From assembly GCA_958510825.1 (NCBI GenBank), contig OY294049.1:29769415-29833414 (forward strand): a stretch of 64,000 nucleotides of DNA, read 5' to 3'. This DNA is from Brachypterus glaber. Its lineage: Eukaryota > Arthropoda > Insecta > Coleoptera > Kateretidae. The notes beneath the pieces were generated by a model, which saw only the letters and a program-made list of their open reading frames with translations, was not told the origin of the DNA and did no database searches. This document shows positions 42,250-53,255 of this stretch, piece after piece. Numbering within the stretch: position 1 is the stretch's first letter; every line of letters begins with the position of its first letter. Made by a program: the position numbers and the translations under genes.

Positions 42250-42761
42250 TGTTGGGTTTTCGCTCAATTCCTTTATTTTTATTTAATTTATATAAAAAAC
42301 ACGCAGTTATTTTCTTTTATTTATTTATTGGATTTTTCATTAATCGCGATTTTATTTAGTTATTATTTAGGGGTAAAATAAGGGTAGATTTTACTTCGTT
42401 TATATTAGGGTTTTTTTCCCGCGTTTTATTTAAATTAATTTCCGCTAGTATTCAAAGTGGGGAACTTTTTTCCGCGCTTGCGCAAGAGAAACAATGGTGA
42501 TAAAACCGGTAAACATGTGTTAAAACCTCTTCCGCTATAATTTTATTGTTAAGTGCTTTTTCCGCTAAAATTAAATGTGACAGACTTTTCAACGCACCAA
42601 GGAAGGCAGCAATCATCATCTGGGCCCAGATATTGCAGAGATCACCAAAGAAGAATCCAGATATATCTACAGGTCAGCTATCCAATTTTTTATACACGCA
42701 TTTGATGGTTTTCGGTCTAGAATTAGCTTTTTTATACTATTTTCTATCGTAAACGCGCACA
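42250..42761 (+). repeat. 3' LTR of BEL/Pao element 1
   Basis: Near-identical to the 5' LTR. It is preceded by the purine tract and followed by the CTCAT duplication. Confidence 0.95.
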
Positions 42762-42766
42762 CTCAT

Positions 42767-44040
42767 CATGTTGCTCCGTATTAAACTAGATACTTTTAAA
42801 CTAATTTTAATTGATATAACTAAAAATTTACAAATAAAAAACTTAAAAATTCGCATTTTTTAGCAAAAAAAAATGAAAATTAAAAAAATATATATTTTTT
42901 TAATAAAAAATATACAGTTAAATAGAGCATTTTATCAGCTATAAAATAATGTTTCACACGACGACCCTGTCTGCTTAAAAAATATCCCCCCATGCCCCCT
43001 GTCCACATTTTAAAATTGTGATAAATTTAGATTTATCAATCAACGGGTTAAATCCAAAATAGTTTTTGTATAACATTTAAATGGCTTACAGTAAATTCAC
43101 AAAAATTAGATTATTATAACTTCTTAAAAATGTCATCACTAAGATGTTATTGTTCCCATAAAATTTTAAAGGGACCTAACGTGACAACATTTTCACGATT
43201 TACTCCAATTCGGTGTATATGGATTTAACCCAATTTGCTTGCCTGATCTACATGTATAAGTTTAATATGTAAGAACGGTAATGCCATTAGACGAGAAAAT
43301 AAGGAAACCGAATAGCCAAAGATGGAAACACATAGAGTATGCTGTAAAACTTGCCATGTGGAAATAGAAAAAGGAAAACGGCATGCAACAGGAGCAAGTT
43401 GTAACGTTTGTTTAAAAAAAAAAACTTGACCAAGAACTTGATAAATCTGTACTTTTCTTAAGCACTAAGGGCAAAAAAATAAGAGTCGCCTTAAACCCTG
43501 AGGCCCCCAAAAAAGTTTCATTTCCGGTTGAAAGCCTATACAACTTTCAAAATAACTCTGGAGCATCCACAAACCACATGTGGAAGGTACCTTATTCGAA
43601 CATGATCAGGTCGTAAATCCATTCCTAGTTTCTACATACAAAAAAATGCAACAAATTCTTAGGCTTAATTTTAAATGTATTTTTTTTTAAGTTTTGTTCT
43701 GTGTAATAAAAGAATTTATTGTCATTCGAATTTAAAAAGATTCATTACAGGCTCTTCCTATATAGAGATCACAGTACATGTACCTATACATTTATATAAA
43801 GTATGTAAAGTATGTTTGAAGGTTTAAGCAAAATAAAAATCTGACAAATCATTATTATTCAATTCAATTCTTGCCCCCCCCCCCCACCTTTTGTCGTTAG
43901 TCGGGCCCCCGATTCCTCGTCGACCCGAGGCCTAAGTACCCAGTTTGCCTCTGGGTATCACCCAAGTAAGCCATCAAGACTCTAACATTCTTCATGAAAA
44001 ACTCGGAAATTATCAAACTAAATTACACTTTTGACAAGTC
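42767..44040. other. Foldback fragment plus unidentified sequence
   Basis: 42780-43020 matches the interior of the 22790-23513 family in reverse order (CATTTTATCAGCTATAAAA, ATGTTTCACACGAC, CCCCTGTCCACATTTTAAA). At 43323-43424 a plus frame reads METHRVCCKTCHVEIEKGKR and then GASCNVC. This C-x2-C...C-x2-C pattern resembles the Cys-rich tail of piggyBac-type transposases, but it is too short to assign. An AATAAAAGAATTTATTG polyadenylation-like site lies near 43710. Confidence 0.4.
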
Positions 44041-45912
44041 GTAATGATACACTAGTTAACCTATGACACATTTTTTTTTTTCAAAAACAAGATTTAAAAG
44101 AGCCACTATTGTTATATAAAAACATAGGTATTTCTAAACTTTAAGATTCTGTTTTAAAATACAAAAGTTTCATCTATAATATAAACGAAACCAGAATGTT
44201 CTATTATGCTAGATAATTTTTTTATGATTGTTTAAAAATCGCCAAAAACAGAAAGTCGTTTTTTCAAAAGCCAATATCTTTTAAACGAAGTGCGACAGAA
44301 CATTTCTGCGATCGAATTCGAATTCTACGGGCAAAATTTTACTAGATCCACCTAACACCTTATTAAACCAATTTAAAATATTTAGCATGGCAATAGGCAA
44401 AGAACTTTTACTAATAACTTTTGACGTACATACTTTTTGATTTCACTGTTGGTGGTTTTATGATGTGTGAACCCTATTCTAATGAAATCCACTGTAGTTT
44501 AGTGTTGCCAATCCCATTAAACTTAAAATATATTTAAGTCTAGTGTGAATGGGGAACAAAAAAAGCACCAACAAAATTTTAATGCTGCAGGGCGATTCTT
44601 CATTTAAAACTTAACAAAAAAAAGTATTCTTCACTGAAACACCTAAATTTAATATTAAAGGAGTAATAGCCCTTTAAAAAGTAACATTTTTGGAGGCACG
44701 AAATTTTACTTCCTCTTGATTTTTTTTTTGAAAACGGTTACTTGTACAGTATTACACTACATTACTACTACAAGACATTTTTAATGTATATCGGAAATAA
44801 TCAAACTAAACTACACATTTTTTTTCCAGAAACAAGATTTAAAAAAGCCACTATTGTTATATAAAAACATGGGTATTTCTAAACTTTAAGATTTTGTTTT
44901 AAAATACAAAAGTTTCATCTATAATATAAACCAAACCAGAATGGTCTATTATGTTAGATAATTTTTTTTTGATTGTTTAAAAATCGCCAAAAATAGAAAG
45001 TTATTTTTTTAAAAGCCAATATCTTTTAAACCAAGTGCGACAGAACATTTCTGCGATCGAATTCGAATTCTACGGGCAAAATTCTACTAGATTCATCTAA
45101 CACCTTATTAAACCAATTTAAAATATTTAGCATGGCAATCAGCAAAGAACTTTTACTAATAACTTTTGATTTTACTGTTGGTGGTTTTATGATGTGTGAA
45201 CCCTATACACATTTTTTTCCAAAAACAAGATTTAATAAAGCCACTATTGTTATATAAAAACATGGGTATTTCTAAACTTTAAAATTTTCTAATGAAATTC
45301 TAATGAAATCCACTGTAGTTTAGTGTTGCCAATCCCATTAAACTTATAATATATTTAAGTCCAGTGTGAATGGGGAACAAAAAAAGCACCTAAAAATTTT
45401 AATGCTGCAGGGCGATTCTTCATTTAAAACTTAACAAAAAAAAGTATTCTTCACTGAAACACCTAAATTTAATATTAAAGGAGTAATAGCCCTTTAAAAA
45501 GTAACATTTTTGGAGGCACAAAATTTTACTTCCTCTTGATTTTTTTTGAAAACGGTTGCTTGTACAGTGTTACACTATATTACTACTACAAGACATTTTT
45601 TATGTATATCGGAAATTATCAAACTAAATTACACATTTTTTTCCAAAAACAAGAATTTAAAAATCCACTATTGTTATATAACAACATGGGTATTTCTAAA
45701 CTTTAAGATTTTGTTTTAAAATACAAAAGTTTCATCTATAATATAAACCAAACCAGAATGTTCTATTATGTTAGATTTTTTTATGATTGTTTAAAAATCG
45801 CCAAAAATAGAAAGTCATTTTTTTAAAAGCCAATATCTTTTAAACAAAGTGCGACAGAACATCTCTGCGATCGAATTCGAATTCTACTGGCAAAATTCTA
45901 CTAGATTCACCT
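44041..45912 (+). repeat. Tandem array of a roughly 0.8-kb unit
   Basis: The anchor TCGGAAATTATCAAACTAAA recurs near 44007, 44789 and 45607, giving units of about 780-820 bases. Each carries TATTTCTAAACTTTAAGATT, GAACATTTCTGCGATCGAAT, TTCGAATTCTACGGGCAAAA and GGTTTTATGATGTGTGAACC. The third unit is cut at about 45912 by the LINE 3' end. The second unit has a short internal duplication near 45205-45300. Non-coding. Confidence 0.85.
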
Positions 45913-48690
45913 AGATTCAGATTTAGATTCCTTTATTAATCTCAATATTACAAATACAATAATTATTCTATATAAATAAGTATAAAATTATAAACAATAT
46001 AAATAACAAAAATTCACAAGACAATTAAAATTATAATTAAAATTAATGTACAGTGTCAGTCCCAGTAAATTCTCCTAAGCTATAATAGCTTTTCTCAAGA
46101 ATAAATTGTTTCAGCCTTCTCTTAAAGAGAATATGATTTTGGAGTGACCTTAGGTCAGGAGGTAAAAAATTGAAAAGATAACTGCCCGCATGCTTTGGAG
46201 ATTTTCTATAGAAAGCTGTTCTATGACGGTGTATTACAAATAAATTACTACTTCTTGTGTCATGTTCATGTTCATCAGAGTGGGTGACAAAGCTCTCTTT
46301 GTTTTTATGCACATAAGAAAGTAAGAGGTATATACAGGTAAAAGTTAAGATTTGCTCACTTTTGAAAATGTTACGACAAGATTGTCTGTATTTTAAATTA
46401 AATACTAACAACAAGAAATTATTAAATACTAATCTTAAAATTCTTTTTTTGTGCTTTAAAAACTCTTGTGTAATCAGTAGATTGTCCCCACGCAACAATA
46501 TTGTAGCTAATAATGCTGTATGCTGTAGCATAGTATACACCAATGAGGTTCTTCTGAGGTAGGCTATTCTTAAGTGTTTTTAACGCATAAAAAGATTTGT
46601 TTAATCTTGAGCATAGCGAGTTCACGTGGTTACTCCAGTTTAAATTCTGATCAAGGGTGACGCCTAAAAACGTTTGAGTATCTGACAATTCTAATGGAAT
46701 ATCATTAAATTTAAAATTATGTGGGGGAGCGGTTTCCTTAAATTGAAATTAACGCAGACGGTTTTAGAAAAATTAATTATAGGCTTATTGCTAATACACC
46801 AGTTTTTAAACTCATTAAGAACCAAGTTTACATTTTCGTTAATTTCATCTGGTGTTTTTCCAGTTACAATTATAGATGTGTCATCAGCGTACAATATGAT
46901 CTTACCCCTTGATATAAATTTAACTAAGTCGTTGACAAACAAAATTAATATGAGTGGTCCAATAACGCTGCTTTGAGGAGTTCCAGTATCTAGCGTGTAA
47001 ATGTTAGAGAAAATATTCTTGTATTTCACTGAAATTTTTCTATTTCTTAGAAAAGACTGAAGGAAAGAGTTAAAGTTACCTCTAAAACCAAGACTATTAA
47101 GTTTTTTAACTATTATATCAATATTAAGGCAGTCGAGGTCTCTAGAGGGGTCAAAAAAGACCTACTACATATTCCTGTTTGTCAATGCTTTTCTGAATAA
47201 ATTGAACAAGTTCAATTGTTGCAGTTTCGGTGGAAAAACTGTCTAAAACCATGTTGTGATGAAGTTATAATTTTATATTTGTTGAGAAATGATAACATTC
47301 TATTGCAAATAATTTTTTCAATAATTTTTGAAAAAATGCTAAGCAGGGCTATGGGGCGGTAATTTGCTACATCCGATCTCCTTTTTTAAAAAGCATAAAT
47401 ACTGAAGATAATTTTAACATGTCCGGAAATTGACCAAAATTGACAAACAGATTGGTCAGTGCTTAAAATAGAAGCAAAGATGCCGGAGCATCTTTTTATT
47501 AGTTTAACAGGCACTTCATCATACCCCGTTGACTTTTTGTTAGTAAGGCCCATTATACCGCTATTTACTTCTTCCGGGGTAACCGGGGAAAAGTAAAAAG
47601 TATTACGTACATAGTCACCAGTAGTACCAGAGGTATCGTTTGTGGTGAGATAATTTTTTAGCAAATCCGCGACAACACTACTGAGATATTTTGCAAACGA
47701 ATTGGTAATATCAATCGAACTAGAATATATTTTATCAGCATAATTTAAAATAAATTTTTTCAGGCACAATTTTTCCAGTTTTTTTCTTTGACTATTTTCC
47801 AAATAGTTTTGTTTTTATTGGATGAGCATTTTATTAAATTACTATGATGGCTAATTTTCGCATTTAAAATAATTTTATTATGCCGTTTTTTTAATTTTTT
47901 ATATTCATTATTAAGAAAGTCACACGGATGTCTTTTGCACATAAGATTTAATCTCTTAAGATTACGAGAATTAGTGATAATTTCATTTGAAATCCAATTA
48001 TTAGAATTCTTTTTAGTAGTATTTATATACTTAGTAATTTTGGGACAGCACATGTCAAATACCAAGTAAAACTGTACCAAGAATAGGTAAAACAAAAATT
48101 AGAAGAAGAAGAAAATTTAACTACGTTAATATTAAAATTATGATTAAAAACTCTCTCAAAGTTTTGAATGCTGTTGTTATCTAACTGTCAACAAGTATTT
48201 TTTTTGTTTTTGGGTAATAATTTTTCATTTTTTTTTTGTATTAAAAATGGTGAGATGCTGTGCAGTATGGTCTGAAAGACCAGGATCTGCAACCAGACAA
48301 ACCGTGATTTCAAAATTCGTTATAAAATGATTAATACAAGTAGCGGATGAATTAGTTATCCTGGTGGGATCATTTGGTAAGCAAACAAGGTCAAAAGAAC
48401 GCGCTACGTCCATAAGTAAGGTGGACTCTTCATTTACTGTAAGAGTGTCAATATTCAGGTCTCTGCAAATGACGATCCTTTTGTATTTCTCCGTAATTTT
48501 GTTTACCAAGGTTAATAAATGCCTAAGTCAAATCAATCAAAGTCTTTTTTTGGAGACCTATAAATTACAGATATGCAGACCTCATTATTGTATACCACAC
48601 TACAGCATTCAAAAATTTGTTCAATACAAAGTTCTGTCATTTTGAAGACTACTAACTTGAACGACAGTAGCTAGATGCTAGTGTATAACC
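45913..48690 (-). pseudogene. Decayed LINE (endonuclease and reverse transcriptase, CR1/Jockey superfamily)
   Basis: On the minus strand, in order: endonuclease scraps at 48690-48225 (VCISVIYRSP; GLSDHTAQH), a linker at 48095-47386 ending VTPEEVNSGIMGL and KKSTGYDEVPVKLIK (RT block 1), RT at 47160-46691 (GTPQSSVIGPLILILFVNDL, LYADDTSI), block 46688-46422 (FLGVTLDQNLNWSNHV), and a C-terminal segment at 46543-46043 (HDTRSSNLFVIHRHRT, FKRRLKQFILEKSYYSLGEF). Every block is in a different frame, so it is long dead. The C terminus fits CR1/L2-like or Jockey-like groups and I cannot choose between them. The 3' end is at 45913, AT-rich. Confidence 0.8.
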
Positions 48691-48696
48691 CTCCAA

Positions 48697-49082
48697 TGTT
48701 GTCACCTTAGCCTGATATGGGCGCATATGGTGTTCAGTGACACAAAAAAGTCGGGTTTTTCGTTACCTAAAAAAACATCAATAGCATTTATTTTTGTTAA
48801 ATATTCATACTATTTTTGTATTTTGTAAAATACAAGTTGTATTATTTTAATTTCAAATGTTCGAGTATCTCCGATGCACGTCGCGACGCACACGACGCGT
48901 CGTGTGCGTGTTTCGTCACACGAAGCAGCCTTAACGGCAGAACAAAAAGAGTCTCTGCAAGAAAACATGTGTTTATTACCGATATTTAATAAATACCATG
49001 TAAAATTCAAATAAATACAGTCTGCTTAAAATTTAATGTGTTTAATTAGTGCAAGTAGTTAGACACACAACAACAAATTACA
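48697..49082 (+). repeat. Probable 5' LTR of BEL element 2
   Basis: Bounded by TGTTGTCACC and ATTACA, directly before a PBS. There is no second LTR in the window to confirm the left boundary. It contains a palindromic ACGCACACGACGCGTCGTGT segment near 48890. Confidence 0.55.
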
Positions 49083-49083
49083 T

Positions 49084-49101
49084 TGGTCCAATCGAACTGG
49101 A
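49084..49101 (+). promoter_or_regulatory. Primer binding site of BEL element 2
   Basis: TGGTCCAATCGAACTGGA has the same TGGTCC..TCG.nC.GGA layout as the PBS of element 1, and this fixes the LTR end just upstream. Confidence 0.65.
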
Positions 49102-49393
49102 TAGAAGCCAAAAATCAATAAAAAACGTCGAATTTATCGAAGAAAACGGACGCCAGAGTCCACGTTGTGTTGCATCGAGCGCTAGCCGGCGAAACTTCAA
49201 ACGGTCAGCCGACACTGATGTAAACAAGCCTGCTGCCGAAAGCAAAACTACCGTCAAAAGAAGAAACCCCGTAAGATACAAAAATCAGTAAATTTACACC
49301 AAAGTAAGTCCATTCCATTTTATCTTATCCTAATCTATTTTTTAAACATTTCTCAATTTGTTTACGATTATACAAAAAAAAATAATTTCTACA

Positions 49394-50551
49394 ATGGAAT
49401 ACGAAATTAAAAAATTGAAGGTTAAACGGGCTACCTATAAATCTGCTTTAACTAGATATGAAACTTTTTTGAACAATTTATCGAATGATAGCGATCCAAA
49501 TGATTTAGAATTCCAATTAGAGTCGAGATTAGAAAAATTAATACCGCTTTTAGATGATTTTCAAACTACACAATATGAGTTAGAACTTTTGGATGAAGCG
49601 GAACAAAACAATGACGAACGCGATATTTTTGAAACAAAATATTATAATATAATAGCTGCTATAAAAACTGAACTAAGAAAATTAACAAACAAAAATGAAA
49701 ATAAAAGCGTCAAAAGCGTTGCTAACACTGAAATATTTAATCCTATGAAAAATATTAAATTACCCACTCTTGATTTGCCAACTTTTAACGGAAAATATGA
49801 GTCATGGCTTGAATTTTATTATACATTTAATGCAATTATAGACAAAAATAACTTACTAACCGATGTACAAAAAATTTTCTACCTGCGTTCTTCATTAAAG
49901 GGTGAAGCTGCGAATGTTATCCAATCGTTGGAGGGCTCAGCAGCTAACTATAAAATAGCTTGGGATCTTTTAAGTGAGAGATATTATAACAAAAGGCTAA
50001 TAATACATAATCATGTCAAATCTTTGTTTGAATTACCTACAATTACATTCGAATCACATACAGCACTCAGAAATTTAGTTGATTGTATCAGAAAGCACCT
50101 ACGCGCATTAGAATCGTTAAAACAACCCACCAATACATGGGATACGATTTTAATTTACCTTTTTACTACCAAATTAGATCCTATTACAAAGCGAGAATGG
50201 GAATCAACAATCAATACAGAAGTTCCAAGCCTGGACGATTTTTTAACTTTTTTGACTAGTCGATGCCAACTTTTAGAAACCATACAAACAAAACCATTTT
50301 ATTCAAATAAACCTAATACAAATTACAATCAAAACAATCCAAAAAACACTAAAGTGACCAATCACGTCAGTGTTGATCATGCGCCAAATTGCATGTTTTG
50401 TAAATCCAATGATCATATTATATATTATTGTAACGAATTCAAAAATCTATCAATATATAACCGAATCAAAGAAATAAAAAATCTTAAACTGTGCCTAAAC
50501 TGTTTGAGATTTCAACATACTTTAGACAAGTGCACCTTAAGCTCTTGTTAA
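49394..50551 (+). pseudogene. BEL/Pao Gag with premature stop
   Basis: The frame from MEYEIKKLKV (ATG 49394) has 385 codons. It has a coiled N-terminal region, then LPTLDLPTFNGKYESWLEFY, LKGEAANVIQSL, and two zinc modules CMFCKSNDHIIYYC and CLNCLRFQHTLDKC. It stops with TAA at 50549-50551 directly after LSSC, but the same frame continues TCNKKHNTLLH. In BEL Gags this continues the knuckle, so one substitution created the stop. Beyond an Asn-rich stretch and a frame change, a protease block VLLDSGSQSHFITRNLF is readable near 50866-50916 with the normal D-S-G. The copy is inactive. Confidence 0.88.
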
Positions 50552-51169
50552 ACTTGTAACAAAAAACACAATACGTTGTTACATATTGATAATAATCATT
50601 CTAACACTACAAATGCCACAATAAATCCTAATCATAATACAAACAATTCACAAAATAATCAATATACAAACAATTTAAATCCAAAAAATAATATTTCACA
50701 AACCAATACAAGTCTAGCTAATGACACACCTAGTACGGTTACACATTCCACGATTCTAACAATGATATTACTGCACACAGTGTAATAAATAACAAAACCC
50801 AAATACTACTTTCAACTGCAGTTATAAACGTATTCGATAACTGTGGAAATTCTCATGAATGTCGAGTTTTACTGGATTCTGGAAGTCAGAGCCATTTCAT
50901 TACAAGAAACCTATTTTCTAAATTAAACCTAAAATCAAAACCTATAACTATGTCAATAAAAGGTGTTTGTCAAACAATATCTCCTATTAATGAAATAACA
51001 AATATTGAAATTTCTTCTAGATATACTTCTTATTTAAACAATATATCTTGTCTAATTACACTACCCGACATGATTTATATACTATTGATGAGATATATAG
51101 GGTCTAGAAGTATTTTTTCTCCTGATTTCAAATCCGTTTTTAGAATTCTTCCATCACATAACAATTTTG

Positions 51170-51612
51170 ATATACAGGGTGTTTTATAATAAAAATAGGC
51201 ATTTTTTTGAACGTCGGGAGATTTCACATTTATGAATATTTTTTTTCAAATTTGGTACACATGTTAAAAATTTGTGTGCTTTTCGAATATTTAAAAAAAA
51301 AATTAAATATCGATTGTTATTTGTTTTTTATAATAAAAAGTAAAAGCTTTTTCGTTGCCAAAATTTTAAAAGATGGAATTTTTCGATGTAACTAACAAAA
51401 AAACACTCTGTATTTATATGGCTTCAATTTGGTTTCAATTTTTTTTGAAGGACCTTCTGGAAGCGGCACAATATCAATTTTAAGTCAATTATGTCAGATA
51501 TTTTAACAGCGTTTTGCATACTTTAAGAACAATAAGTAGGCTTTGTACAAAAATTTGACGTTTTAAGTCAAGTTAAATGATTCAATCAATTAACTAGAGC
51601 ACCCTGTCAAAA
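51170..51612. mobile_element. Possible MITE bounded by ACAGGGTG/CACCCTGT
   Basis: TATACAGGGTGTTTTATAAT at the left and AGAGCACCCTGTCAAAACA at the right are short inverted ends. The interior is AT-rich and non-coding. Confidence 0.4.
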
Positions 51613-51934
51613 CATCTGCACTATTGTACACTAAAAAAAAAACATATAACATTTTTTATAGGGCTTAAAAAGAGCTTTTATTAAAAATATAATTTTTTGA
51701 AATCGGGTTATAAATATGTGAAATATGCTAAAAAAACAGGAGTTTTTATCCTATTTTTACCCCCTTACCCCCAATCGTTTACCCCCAAAATCTAATCATC
51801 GATAAGAAACAATATGCAAAATATCTGAAACGCAAAAGCGTTTGAAAACTTTTATATTTTAGAGGAACAGAATAGTGGAAATGGACTACACACTTTTTGT
51901 CACACTTCCTTTGCCTTTCCTCACCTCTAGCAAC

Positions 51935-52600
51935 TCCAGAACACTTCTGTGCGTTCGTATGTATTATTAAACACGTTTGCGCATAAATATGTTTCATAAA
52001 TCTTTACTGCGCATGATATATTTGTATATCTTTGCCAGAACATTTCTAAATATTCGTATGTATTATTAAACACTTTTGCGCATAAATATGTTCCACCAAT
52101 CCCTACTGCGCATGATATATTTGTATATCTTTGGAAAAACACTTTTGCGTATTCGTATGTGTTATTAAACACTTTTGCGAATAAATATGTTCCACCAATC
52201 CTTACTGCGCATGACATATTTGTATATGTTTGCCAGAACACTTTTAAGCATTCGTATGTATTATTAAACACTTTTGCGCATAAATATGTTCCACCAATCC
52301 CTACTGCGCATGACATATTTGTATATGTTTGCCAGAACACTTTTAATCATTCGTATGTATTATTAAACACTTTTGCGCATAAATATGTTAAATAAATCCT
52401 TACTGCGCATGACATATTTGTATATGTTTGCCAGAACACTTTTAAGCATTCGTATGTATTATTAAACACTTTTGCGCATAAATATGTTCCACCAATCCTT
52501 ACTGCGCATGACATATTTGTATATGTTTGCCAAAACACTTTTAAGCATTCGTATATATTAATAAACTCTTCTGCGCATACTTACGTTTGTCTAAGCAGTA
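51935..52600. repeat. 99-bp minisatellite, about 6.5 copies
   Basis: ACTGCGCATGA starts at 52006, 52105, 52204, 52303, 52402 and 52501: exactly 99 bases each. The unit includes CCAGAACACTTTTAAGCATT and TTTTGCGCATAAATATGTT. Because 99 is 33 codons, one frame on each strand stays open through several units; this is not evidence of a gene. Confidence 0.95.
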
Positions 52601-52990
52601 CTGCGCATCGTAACTGACCGACAATTTTTTTTGCTTGAAATGAACATAAATCATTATTAAAATTTGCAAAATACAAGGCTTTACCTATAAACTAATAAAA
52701 AGACTTCACAGTGGCGTTTATTTTGTTATTTTGCTAATATCTCCAGAAGTATTGGTGCTACGAAAAAAACGGTGTTTACCTTTTTTATGGTAAATTTTAT
52801 TACCTTCCTATACATGCCAAAATTATAATTGAACGATAAAAAATTTAAAAAAAATACCAAAAATTAACTTTTTTTTGGCCCCTTTGACCCCCTTCTCCCA
52901 TACCCACATACCCCAATTTCAATCCACGCCGAGATATTCACTACGCAAATATACCCTCCAAATTTAAAATCGCTACGATTTGTATTTCCC

Positions 52991-53030
52991 GAGTTATCGT
53001 GTTCACAGACCGACAGACAGACAGACATTT
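52991..53030. repeat. GTTATCGTGTTCACA motif followed by GACA repeats
   Basis: GAGTTATCGTGTTCACA is followed by GACCGACAGACAGACAGACA. The same 17-mer precedes a GGACAGACAGACG tract at 30058-30110. Confidence 0.8.
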
Positions 53031-53204
53031 TTTAACATGGTCTCAAAAGTCTTAAAAACTTCGAAAACGTCGAGAAATGTGAAAAAATCGGAAAAAAAAA
53101 TTTAAAAAAAATGTATATTTCAATACTTTTAATTTTAGAATTCTAAAATATAAAAGTAAAAACCGCAAGTCGATATCTCATGTAGAAATGGAGTTAGAAA
53201 GTTT

Positions 53205-53210
53205 ACACCC

Positions 53211-53255
<45 letters not shown>

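Larger units (their letters stand above)
36686..42761 (+). mobile_element. BEL/Pao LTR retrotransposon, recently inserted, pol deleted
   Basis: The LTRs are TGTTGGG...CGCACA (36686-37195 and 42250-42761). CTCAT flanks both sides (36681-36685, 42762-42766), the 5-bp duplication usual for BEL. A PBS begins 3 bases after the 5' LTR, and a purine tract (GGTGGGCGGAA) precedes the 3' LTR. Gag-protease (37942-39468) and RT-RNase H-integrase (39446-42208) are open, but the protease end and RT start are missing between them, so the copy is not autonomous. Confidence 0.96.
48697..51125 (+). mobile_element. BEL/Pao element 2, 3' truncated
   Basis: A probable 5' LTR, PBS, Gag and start of protease are present; RT and everything downstream are absent. 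Sequence identity is lost at about 51125, just before a TATACAGGGTGTTTT motif. The family differs from element 1 in sequence but has the same design. Confidence 0.8.

Noticed and set aside
43323..43424. Cys-rich piggyBac-like transposase tail
   Set aside because: Only about 30 codons with two C-x2-C pairs and nothing else of the protein. Kept as a remark, not as a gene.
49049..49291. 80-codon plus-strand frame before BEL Gag 2
   Set aside because: It crosses the inferred LTR end and primer binding site, so it is leader sequence and not a protein.
51927..52540. Open frames with MFWQTYTNMSCAV repeats on the minus strand and a plus-strand partner
   Set aside because: The 99-bp unit is a multiple of three, so open frames persist automatically. 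There is no start context, domain or codon signal.
51935..52600. Regular repeats resembling a CRISPR array
   Set aside because: The whole 99-bp unit is repeated with no unique spacers, and the genome is eukaryotic.
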